The translations under genes and the position numbers were made by a program. A stretch of DNA of 6,387 bases from Candidatus Latescibacterota bacterium. GTDB lineage: Bacteria; JAAXHH01. The stretch's first letter is position 1. Each line of letters starts with the position of its first letter. Below, piece by piece: positions 1 to 4,914 of this stretch. The notes beneath the pieces are model-generated. The model ran no database searches and was not told where the DNA came from. It saw nothing but the letters and a program-made list of their open reading frames with translations. Location: the NCBI GenBank assembly GCA_022821935.1, contig JAJECR010000140.1, positions 1-6,387 of the forward strand, read 5' to 3'.

Positions 1-223
1 CGAGCAGGTAATGGGCGTCCGTGTTCTTCTTCCCATTGCTGAGCACGTTACGGAGTATGGAAATGGCTTCGTCGTAATTCCCGCCGTCGTAGGCCGCCCG
101 GGCGGCGCCGACGCTTTGCGCGTCCGCCGTGGCCGGCGTTCCGGCCAGACCGGCCAGCGACAGCACGCCCAGGGCGAGGAAGACGCCGAGGCCGTTCCTG
201 ATATTGAAACCTGCGGTCCGCAT
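1..223 (-). CDS. Exported TPR-repeat protein, N-terminal part (cut by left window edge)
   Basis: The first 74 residues of a protein whose remainder lies beyond the left edge. Residues 1-10 are polar/basic (MRTAGFNIRN), residues 11-28 are hydrophobic, and an Ala-rich stretch ends in ATADA around residue 35, which reads as a Sec signal peptide with cleavage near 35/36. Residues about 38-71 match a first tetratricopeptide repeat: AARAAYDGGNYDEAI followed by a helix and then DAHYLL. The start is well supported by GGGAGG eight bases upstream of the ATG. The gene lies 89 bp downstream of the PstS-like lipoprotein on the same strand, so it is probably the last visible gene of that operon. TPR proteins are protein-interaction scaffolds, and the signal peptide puts this one in the periplasm or outer envelope. 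No specific partner can be read from the visible part. It was called from the frame that stays open to the edge; the 76-residue ORF at 48-278 in another frame is a shadow. Confidence 0.8.
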   Translation of the reverse strand, partial: MRTAGFNIRNGLGVFLALGVLSLAGLAGTPATADAQSVGAARAAYDGGNYDEAISILRNVLSNGKKNTDAHYLL

Positions 224-312
224 ATTCGATACCTCCCGATGCACTGACAGATTCTATCTGAAGAGACGGCGCCCGCACATGCGCGCGGACTTCACGTCCC
301 GATAGTAGATTA
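224..312 (-). other. Structured intergenic spacer between the PstS-like and TPR genes
   Basis: This 89-bp gap can form several short hairpins in the minus-strand transcript. GGAC/GTCC pairs around a five-base loop at 287-299. CCGCGC/GTGCGG pairs around GCAT at 273-288 with one G-U pair. CAGAT/ATCTG pairs around a three-base loop at 248-260. None is followed by a T-run, so a terminator is not supported. The Shine-Dalgarno of the TPR gene (GGGAGG) is at 232-237. The structures could stabilise or process an operon mRNA, or could be chance in GC-rich DNA. Confidence 0.3.
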
Positions 313-1224
313 CTAGTCCAGTTTGACTGTCCGAACCGGCATGGTCGCCGGTACGATGCCTTCGTCTATGGCGATCTGTTGTCCCTTGACCGCCGTGAGA
401 AAGGTCACGAACCCCGATACCAGATTGACTTCCAGCATAGAGTTCTTCAAATAGCACAACACCAGGGGCCGACGCAGCGGATACAACTCACTGTGCACCT
501 TGTCCTGTGTCGGCAGGTAATACCGGCCGCCCTCTTCCTCGGCGATCCGGATCACCTTGTAATACCTCATTGTGGCCGTATCGGTCGTCATCAGGAGGCC
601 GGTAACCCCGATCGCGCCGGGATGACTGCCCGCAATGGCCGTCAGCGCCTGCATCGTGCTGCAGGGATACGCGCTGGCGCCGTATTCCGCGTTATTCAGA
701 ACAACATCCTCAAAGACTTCGTACGTACCCGAATTCCGGTCGCGGACCAGGGGACGGATGGCTATGTCCTTCCCGCCCACTTCCCGCCAGTTCGCGATCT
801 TGCCCGTGAAAATGTCTCTTAACTGCCCCACGGTTAACTCATCGACGGGGTTGTCGCCGTGCAGGATGACCGCGAGGGCGTCGTGGGCGACCGTACGGGT
901 GACGAAGGCCGCTTCACCGGCCGAAAGCGCTGCGACCTCTTCCTCGCTGGGCTCGCGAGACAGCACCGCCAGCCGGCTTCCACCTTCGGAAAGCTCGACC
1001 AGCGCTTCCCGGGAGGTCGTCCGGCCCACGTCGACAAAGGCTTCGTTGTAAGTCTGCTCGAACTTCCTCGCGGATTCCTCGATATATGGGAAAGCGACAT
1101 CCGCACTGGATACCTTGAGGTAACCCTTTGTCGCGGTCTCATCCGGTTCGCCGCAGCCCGCCGCGAAAAGGAGACAGGCTGCGACCAAGCACGCCGCTAG
1201 GTTGTGGGTCCCGAACCTTTCCAT
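313..1224 (-). CDS. PstS-like substrate-binding lipoprotein (PBP-like domain)
   Basis: A 303-residue periplasmic binding protein. Residues 1-24 form a lipoprotein signal ending in FAAGC with Cys24 as the lipidated residue, so it should be membrane-anchored. Residues about 35-300 have the PstS-like fold: VDELTVGQLRDIFTGKIANW at 127-146 and R161-x3-S165-G166-T167, which corresponds to the phosphate-contacting Arg135/Ser139/Gly140/Thr141 of E. coli PstS. The first-lobe segment SRLAVLSREPS lacks an obvious counterpart of E. coli Asp56, so phosphate as ligand is not certain. The start has AGAGGA six bases upstream of the ATG. The first 28 bp overlap the end of the upstream small membrane gene, which suggests translational coupling. 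A TPR protein follows. No PstC, PstA, PstB or PhoU gene is present. From memory of the family, the N-terminal wording resembles binding proteins encoded beside TonB and TPR genes in Bacteroidota more than true PstS. Confidence 0.85.
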   Translation of the reverse strand: MERFGTHNLAACLVAACLLFAAGCGEPDETATKGYLKVSSADVAFPYIEESARKFEQTYNEAFVDVGRTTSREALVELSEGGSRLAVLSREPSEEEVAALSAGEAAFVTRTVAHDALAVILHGDNPVDELTVGQLRDIFTGKIANWREVGGKDIAIRPLVRDRNSGTYEVFEDVVLNNAEYGASAYPCSTMQALTAIAGSHPGAIGVTGLLMTTDTATMRYYKVIRIAEEEGGRYYLPTQDKVHSELYPLRRPLVLCYLKNSMLEVNLVSGFVTFLTAVKGQQIAIDEGIVPATMPVRTVKLD

Positions 1225-1457
1225 GAATCATCCTCTAAAATAGAGCGGGTGTCCTGGGCTCTCTTTTCGGAGTAATAGGCCGAGAAGAACCGGAAAACGC
1301 CGTACAGGATGAGCACGCTCCCGAATACCAGTCTCAACTGTTCCGTCTGAATGAAGACTCTCAGGAGATTCCCGGTCAAGACCAGCACGCCGGTCACGAC
1401 CATCGCCACCGCAACCAGGTAACCGAGGAATTGCCGAAATGACGTGATTCGGATCAT
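1197..1457 (-). CDS. Small two-helix inner-membrane protein of unknown function
   Basis: An 86-residue protein with two predicted transmembrane helices, about residues 10-32 (FLGYLVAVAMVVTGVLVLTG) and 41-62 (centred on VFGSVLILYGVFRFF). They are joined by a short polar loop, and a charged tail (SEKRAQDTRSILEDDSWKG) follows. I do not recognise a named family. The frame is supported by this clear membrane pattern and by its 28-bp overlap with the following lipoprotein gene, whose Shine-Dalgarno lies inside it. The ATG at 1457 has no good Shine-Dalgarno. Upstream codons stay open to a stop near 1515 but contain no GTG or TTG and no other ATG, so 1457 is the best start. It is the first gene after the promoter candidate at 1644-1672. 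By position it could be a membrane partner of the lipoprotein and TPR protein; that is inference. Confidence 0.62.
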   Translation of the reverse strand: MIRITSFRQFLGYLVAVAMVVTGVLVLTGNLLRVFIQTEQLRLVFGSVLILYGVFRFFSAYYSEKRAQDTRSILEDDSWKGSGPTT

Positions 1458-1643
1458 ACGCGGGCGAGACGGAATCCAACACGCGGGCGCTACCGGGCAT
1501 CTTCGTTCATGACTTCACCGCAGAATACGATAGACGAAACCACCTTGTCCGGCCCTGTGCGGCAACGACTTCGATCCATTGGCGGCCAGGCAGGGGAATG
1601 CAGGATTCCAAGGGTCGTGGTTTCCGATTGTTTCGATTCTATC

Positions 1644-1672
1644 TAAATAAACGTGACAGACCTGAATGTCAA
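1644..1672 (-). promoter_or_regulatory. Sigma70-type promoter candidate for the membrane protein/PstS-like/TPR operon
   Basis: On the minus strand a perfect TTGACA (1672-1667) is followed after 17 bp by TATTTA (1649-1644), a weak -10 that matches the consensus at three of six positions. It lies in an AT-rich island and points at the gene starting at 1457. Predicted transcription starts near 1637, giving a leader of about 180 nt. TAGAAT, a better -10 hexamer, occurs slightly downstream but is 25 bp from TTGACA and has no -35 of its own. Confidence 0.45.
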
Positions 1673-1676
1673 GAAA

Positions 1677-1694
1677 AAGTTATGTTTGTAACTT
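1677..1694. promoter_or_regulatory. Perfect inverted repeat AAGTTA-N6-TAACTT, possible operator
   Basis: An 18-bp dyad with two six-base arms and a six-base spacer lies four bases upstream of the TTGACA -35 hexamer. That is where an activator or repressor dimer would bind. It does not match a canonical Pho box (tandem CTGTCA-type repeats). Which regulator would use it cannot be told from this window. Confidence 0.35.
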
Positions 1695-1757
1695 GCGTTC
1701 CAGGTGACTGTAATGCGACGTTTTCGTGAATCGGCAAGTTGCCGGTATTGGTCGGTC

Positions 1758-1787
1758 GCGCCGGTGCTTCGGGGCCGCGCCCGGCGC
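1758..1787 (-). terminator. Possible hairpin downstream of the epimerase gene (no T-run)
   Basis: GCGCCGG and CCGGCGC form a perfect seven-base inverted repeat with a 16-base GC-rich loop, about 50 bp past the epimerase stop. No T-tract follows on the minus strand, so it is not a standard intrinsic terminator. It may act with Rho, protect the mRNA 3' end, or be chance in GC-rich sequence. Confidence 0.22.
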
Positions 1788-1835
1788 TGCGCGCACGGTC
1801 TTGCCCGGTTCCGCCCGGTGCTGCGCGCACGGTCT
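1779..1835. repeat. Direct repeat of 23 bp, two copies (1779-1801 and 1813-1835)
   Basis: The two copies share 22 of 23 bases (C at 1785 versus T at 1819) and are offset by 34 bp. Each contains the 8-bp palindrome TGCGCGCA. The second copy ends two bases before the complement of the epimerase stop codon. This looks like a recent local duplication just 3' of the gene. Only two copies are seen, with no third copy at the same spacing. Confidence 0.7.
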
Positions 1836-1837
1836 CG

Positions 1838-2275
1838 CTAACCATGGCGGCCGGTGCCTCTCTCGCAGAGCTCGATCAGCACGCCGTTCGCGCTTCGGGG
1901 ATGAACGAAGGCGATCCGCGCGCCGCCGGCCCCGGTGCGCGGCGTTTCATCGATCAACCGGTATCCGCGGCCGCGCATGATCTTCAGCGTTTCCGCCACG
2001 TCGTCTACCTCGAAGGCCACGTGATGAATGCCTTCGCCGCGTTTCTCGATGAAACGGGCCACCGGGCTCTCCGGGTCCGTTGCCTCAAGGAGTTCCAACC
2101 GGGTATCGCCCACGGGAAGAAAAGCCACGTTTACGCGGTCGCTTTCCACCGTTTCCCGGCCCTGCAGCGGCAGCCCAAGGGTATCGTGATAGAGCCGCAG
2201 CGCTTCGTCCAAACTCCGCACCGCGATACCGATATGCGCGATGCTGGCTGTCCCGGGAGGAAATTCATCTGTCAT
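1838..2275 (-). CDS. mce: Methylmalonyl-CoA epimerase (VOC superfamily)
   Basis: A 145-residue cytosolic enzyme that interconverts the (S)- and (R)-epimers of methylmalonyl-CoA, so that propionyl-CoA carboxylase product can reach the mutase. It has the two repeated beta-alpha-beta-beta-beta modules of the VOC fold. The likely metal ligands are visible: His14 in IAHIGIAV, Glu61 in LELLE, His85 in GIHHVAFEV and Glu135 in VLIELCE. The segment ESPVARFIEKRGEGIHHVAF is typical of this family and separates it from glyoxalase I. The length is normal. The gene starts 55 bp after the mutase stop on the same strand, which fits one transcript. Only a weak purine-rich stretch (AGAGAG, about 11 bases upstream) precedes the ATG, but the N-terminus aligns well with the family, so the start is probably right. 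The functional link with its neighbour makes another VOC activity unlikely. Confidence 0.93.
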   Translation of the reverse strand: MTDEFPPGTASIAHIGIAVRSLDEALRLYHDTLGLPLQGRETVESDRVNVAFLPVGDTRLELLEATDPESPVARFIEKRGEGIHHVAFEVDDVAETLKIMRGRGYRLIDETPRTGAGGARIAFVHPRSANGVLIELCERGTGRHG

Positions 2276-2330
2276 GGAATACAGTATCTCTCTGAAAGAG
2301 GCCGGCGAAGGGCAGGCTTAGGCTGATGCG

Positions 2331-4004
2331 CTAGAAACGCTCGGGTCTCCGATATTCTCCGAAGACGCCGCGAAGCGTATCGCAGATTTCACCCAGCGTC
2401 GCCCGGTTGCGCACGGCATCGATGATCAGTGGCATCAGGTTGTCTTCCGTGCGGGCCGCCGATTCCAGCGCCTTTAGCGCCCGGTCCGCGGCCTGCCCGT
2501 CCCGCGCCTGCCTGAACGCGCGGACCCTTTCGACCTGGCGGGCTTCGATCGCGGGGTCGATGGGGAAAGGCGCCGGACCTTGCTCTTCGGCGTCGGTGAA
2601 ACGGTTGACCCCGACGATGACCTGTTCCTCCCGCTCGACTGCCATCTGGCAGGCATAGGCGCTGCGGCTGATCTCCTCCTGGGGATAACCCGCCTCGATA
2701 GCGCCCAGGGCGCCGCCGAATTCATCGACGCGCTCCAGGCAGGCCATGGCCGCCTTTTCGATCTCGCTGGTCAGCGCTTCCACGAAGTAGGATCCGGCAA
2801 AGGGGTCCACCGTGTCGGCCGCCCCGGTCTCGTGCGCGATGACCTGCTGGGTTCTCAGGGCCAGGGTCGCCGCCGATTCGGACGGCAGGGCGAGGGCCTC
2901 GTCGAGGCTGTTGGTGTGGAGGGACTGCGTGCCCCCGCACACCGCCGCCAGGGCCTGGAGCGCCACCCGCACGACGTTATTCTCCGGCTGTTGCGCGGTC
3001 AGCGTGGATCCGCCGGTCTGCGTATGAAACCTCAGCTGCCAGGACCGTGGGTCCTTCGCCCCCACCCGTTCGCGCATGAGGCGGGCCCAGAGCCTCCGGG
3101 CCGCGCGGAACTTGGCCACCTCTTCGAAGAACTGGTTGTGGGCGTTGAAGAAGAAAGAAAGCTGCGGCGCGAACGCGTCGACGTCGACGCCCGCGTCCAT
3201 GACCGCCTTCACGTATCCCAGCCCGTTGGCCAGGGTGAAGGCGACCTCCTGAACGGCGGTGGCGCCCGCTTCCCGGATGTGGTATCCGCTGATACTGATG
3301 GGGTTCCACTTCGGCATGCTGCCGGCGCAGAACCGGATCAGGTCGGTGGCCAGGCGAAGGGACGGACCCGGCGGGTAGATGAAGGTGCCCCGGGCGATGT
3401 ATTCCTTCAGAATGTCGTTCTGGACCGTGCCCGCGAGACGCTCCAGCGGGACGCCGCGCTCCTCGGCCACGGCCGCGTAGAGCGCCACGAGCACCGTGGC
3501 CGTGGCGTTGATGGTGAGGGAAGTGCTGACGGACTCCTGCGGGATTTGGTCGAAGAGGGTTCGCATGTCGTCGATGGTGGAGATCGCCACGCCCGTACGG
3601 CCCACCTCGCCGGCCACCATGGGATGGTCGGAATCATAGCCGATCTGGGTGGGCAGGTCGAAGGCCACGGAAAGCCCGGTCTGTCCCTGGGATAGCAGGT
3701 ACCGGTAGCGGGCGTTGGTCTCCTCGGCTGAACCGAACCCCGCGTACTGCCGCATCGTCCAGAGCCGGCCGCGGTACATGGTCGGGCGGATGCCCCGCGT
3801 GAAGGGATACTGCCCGGGCATCCCGATATCGGCATCAGGATCGATGTCTGCCGTGTCCTCGGGTGTGTACAGCCTCTTCACGGGGATGCCGGAGCCGGTC
3901 TCGAACCGTTCGCGGCGTTCGGCCAGCCGCTTGAGTGCCGGTTCGAGCGTCTTCCTTTCCCATTCCTTCCGGGCTTTTGCGACGGAGTCCTTTTCAGGAT
4001 GCAT
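2331..4004 (-). CDS. Methylmalonyl-CoA mutase, large (substrate-binding) chain
   Basis: A 557-residue TIM-barrel subunit of adenosylcobalamin-dependent mutase, which isomerises (R)-methylmalonyl-CoA to succinyl-CoA. Visible family segments include YPFTRGIRPTMYRGRLWTMR (66-85), GLSVAFDLPTQIGYDSDHPM (110-129) and the HTQTGGSTLTAQQPENN-type segment later. With a constant offset of two from P. shermanii numbering as I recall it, Tyr87, Gln195, Arg205, Tyr241 and His242 match Tyr89, Gln197, Arg207, Tyr243 and His244. Isobutyryl-CoA mutase has Phe and Gln in place of the Tyr89 and Arg207 equivalents, so methylmalonyl-CoA is the expected substrate. The chain ends at GEYRRPERF, without the C-terminal B12-binding domain; this is the two-chain type that needs a separate small subunit of about 130-150 residues, which is not in the window. 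Epimerase follows after 55 bp. The Shine-Dalgarno is weak (GGGGA, ten bases upstream), but a strong promoter sits upstream. Confidence 0.95.
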   Translation of the reverse strand: MHPEKDSVAKARKEWERKTLEPALKRLAERRERFETGSGIPVKRLYTPEDTADIDPDADIGMPGQYPFTRGIRPTMYRGRLWTMRQYAGFGSAEETNARYRYLLSQGQTGLSVAFDLPTQIGYDSDHPMVAGEVGRTGVAISTIDDMRTLFDQIPQESVSTSLTINATATVLVALYAAVAEERGVPLERLAGTVQNDILKEYIARGTFIYPPGPSLRLATDLIRFCAGSMPKWNPISISGYHIREAGATAVQEVAFTLANGLGYVKAVMDAGVDVDAFAPQLSFFFNAHNQFFEEVAKFRAARRLWARLMRERVGAKDPRSWQLRFHTQTGGSTLTAQQPENNVVRVALQALAAVCGGTQSLHTNSLDEALALPSESAATLALRTQQVIAHETGAADTVDPFAGSYFVEALTSEIEKAAMACLERVDEFGGALGAIEAGYPQEEISRSAYACQMAVEREEQVIVGVNRFTDAEEQGPAPFPIDPAIEARQVERVRAFRQARDGQAADRALKALESAARTEDNLMPLIIDAVRNRATLGEICDTLRGVFGEYRRPERF

Positions 4005-4016
4005 GTCGAATGAATC

Positions 4017-4031
4017 CCCGTTGTCGACGGG
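4017..4031 (-). promoter_or_regulatory. Short leader hairpin just upstream of the mutase start
   Basis: CCCGT/ACGGG pairs with a five-base loop in the predicted leader of the mutase mRNA. In the transcript its 3' arm runs into the GGGGA that would serve as Shine-Dalgarno, so folding could lower translation. The stem is only five base pairs and may be chance. The leader (about 47 nt) is too short for a cobalamin riboswitch. Confidence 0.25.
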
Positions 4032-4057
4032 TAGATGGGGTGATGAACAAGCCTTGT

Positions 4058-4086
4058 ATTTTACACTGGATATACGCGCGGGTCAA
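4058..4086 (-). promoter_or_regulatory. Strong sigma70-type promoter for the mutase-epimerase unit
   Basis: On the minus strand TTGACC (4086-4081) and TAAAAT (4063-4058) each match the consensus at five of six positions and are exactly 17 bp apart. The surrounding sequence is AT-richer than the flanking genes. Transcription should start near 4051, about 47 nt before the mutase ATG. This separates the mutase unit from the HD gene upstream. Confidence 0.7.
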
Positions 4087-4108
4087 TGGATTTGGGGCAA
4101 TGAGGTTT

Positions 4109-4168
4109 CAGGAGTGGAGCCGTCAGGAGTGGAGCCGTCTGGATTGAATTGGTCTGGAGTCGAAGTGG
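4109..4168. repeat. 15-bp tandem repeat, two perfect and two degenerate units
   Basis: On the plus strand the unit CAGGAGTGGAGCCGT occurs perfectly at 4109-4123 and 4124-4138. Units at 4139-4153 and 4154-4168 keep the period and the CTGGA/CAGGA beginning but match only about nine of fifteen bases. The array fills the space between the HD gene and the mutase promoter. It reads in plus frame as repeated SGVEP, but there is no evidence that it is translated. Confidence 0.7.
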
Positions 4169-4190
4169 GGGGAGCTTGCCCTGGAGACAC

Positions 4191-4751
4191 TTAGGTACCG
4201 GCCAGGCCCAGCGCCTCTGCCTCGGCCTGCATGGCCTCGATGACATTGGCGATATGATCGGCCAGGTCGAGCCCCAGGCTTTCGGCGCCTTCCGTTATGT
4301 CCTCCCGGGACACGGCGCGGGCGAAGGCCACCGCCTTCATTTTCTTCCGGACGGACCGGACCTTCACCTCGTGTATGCTGCCGGAGGGCCGCACGAGGGC
4401 GACGGCGGTGATGAATCCCACGAGTTCGTCGACGGCGAAGAGCGTCTTGTCCATCAGGCTGCGCCTTTCGAGACCGAGGTAGGTGGCGTGGGACTTGATG
4501 GCGTAGATGACGTCCTCGGGATATCCCTCCTCTTCCAGGATCGCAGCTCCGCGCATGGGATGGTCCTTCGGGTCGGGGGTCGCTTCGTAGTCGAAATCGT
4601 GCAGGAGGCCCACGATACCCCATTTCTCCTCGTCCTCGCCGTATTTCCTGGCGTAGTACCGCATGGCGGCCTCAACCCCCAGGGCGTGTTTCCGCAGGCT
4701 GTCCGTCTTCGTATGCTCGTGCAGCAATGTCAGGGCGTCTTCGCGATTCAC
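4191..4751 (-). CDS. HD-domain phosphohydrolase of unknown substrate
   Basis: A 186-residue cytosolic protein of the HD superfamily, metal-dependent hydrolases that usually cleave phosphate esters or nucleotides. The predicted metal ligands are His22 (SLRKHAL), His51-Asp52 (GLLHDFD), His64 (KDHP), His88 (IKSHA) and Asp108 (FAVDELVGF). The stretch FAVDELVGFITAVALVRPSG followed by a Lys-rich segment is typical of a widespread short HD family whose substrate I do not know. The open frame runs to about 5180, but the start is placed at GTG 4751 because AAAGGA lies six bases upstream and family homology begins with the next residues (NREDALTLLHEH). The upstream extension is Pro/Arg/Ser-rich shadow sequence overlapping the deacetylase gene. 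It is 163 bp from the deacetylase and 186 bp from the mutase, with no sign of functional linkage to either. Confidence 0.88.
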   Translation of the reverse strand: MNREDALTLLHEHTKTDSLRKHALGVEAAMRYYARKYGEDEEKWGIVGLLHDFDYEATPDPKDHPMRGAAILEEEGYPEDVIYAIKSHATYLGLERRSLMDKTLFAVDELVGFITAVALVRPSGSIHEVKVRSVRKKMKAVAFARAVSREDITEGAESLGLDLADHIANVIEAMQAEAEALGLAGT

Positions 4752-4757
4752 GTCGAT

Positions 4758-4763
4758 TCCTTT
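4758..4763 (-). promoter_or_regulatory. Shine-Dalgarno fixing the GTG start of the HD gene
   Basis: AAAGGA on the minus strand lies six bases before GTG at 4751-4749. It decides between this start and the much longer open frame upstream, which has no comparable site and no homology. Confidence 0.7.
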
Positions 4764-4780
4764 CAGTTCAGGGCTTTGCC

Positions 4781-4819
4781 GGGACCAGTCGGACCAGGCG
4801 GGACAGCCGGGACCGGTCC
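4781..4819. repeat. Imperfect short GGGACC-type tandem with terminal palindrome
   Basis: Between the deacetylase and HD genes the plus strand runs through GGGACCAGTC, GGACCAGGC, GGGACAGCC and GGGACCGGTCC, a degenerate repeat with a period of nine to ten bases. It ends in the perfect 10-bp palindrome GGACCGGTCC (4810-4819). No promoter-like hexamers are clear in the 163-bp gap. Confidence 0.35.
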
Positions 4820-4914
4820 GGGCGAAGCGGTTTTCGGCCGCCGGTTCTCGGATTTTTCGAATCGGATGATCGAGCCGGATGGCTGCGACGAGACTGGCGC
4901 TATCGTGCCTTAAA

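Larger units (their letters stand above)
1458..1837. other. 380-bp intergenic region between epimerase and the small membrane gene
   Basis: No convincing gene lies here. About 1741-1837 is very GC-rich and carries a duplicated 23-bp segment and a long-loop inverted repeat just past the epimerase stop. About 1620-1740 is noticeably AT-richer and holds a minus-strand promoter candidate with an adjacent palindrome. The remaining part, 1458-1637, would be a leader of about 180 nt for the small membrane gene. Short ORFs in the leader (29 codons on minus at 1490-1579; 45 codons on plus from 1509) have no Shine-Dalgarno and no recognisable product. Confidence 0.6.

Noticed and set aside
1490..1579. 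A 29-residue minus-strand ORF in the predicted leader of the small membrane gene
   Set aside because: It has no Shine-Dalgarno, no hydrophobic or regulatory-peptide character and overlaps other equally open frames, so chance is as likely.
1509..1646. A 45-residue plus-strand ORF beginning MTSPQNTIDE
   Set aside because: It has no Shine-Dalgarno or plus-strand promoter and no recognisable homology; it would be the only gene on the plus strand.
1651..1676. A possible Pho box upstream of the PstS-like operon
   Set aside because: A CTGTCA half-site and a TTGACA are present, but they are 13 bp apart instead of the 11 bp of tandem Pho-box repeats, and TTGACA is better explained as the -35 hexamer.
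1739..2326. A 195-codon plus-strand frame opposite the epimerase
   Set aside because: It is an antisense shadow of a clear VOC-family gene and includes the GC-rich repeats as coding sequence.
2580..3695. A 371-codon plus-strand open frame opposite the mutase gene
   Set aside because: It is the antisense shadow of a strongly conserved enzyme in GC-rich DNA; it is rich in Gly, Arg, His and Val with no recognisable domain.
4005..4051. A cobalamin riboswitch in front of the B12-dependent mutase
   Set aside because: The predicted leader is only about 47 nt, far too short for a B12 riboswitch, and no B12-box-like sequence is visible.
3715..4194. A 159-codon plus-strand frame ending in repeated SGVEP units, resembling a pentapeptide-repeat tail
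   Set aside because: Most of it is antisense to the mutase 5' end, and the repeats come from the 15-bp tandem array. SGVEP does not fit the A(D/N)LXX pattern of pentapeptide-repeat proteins.
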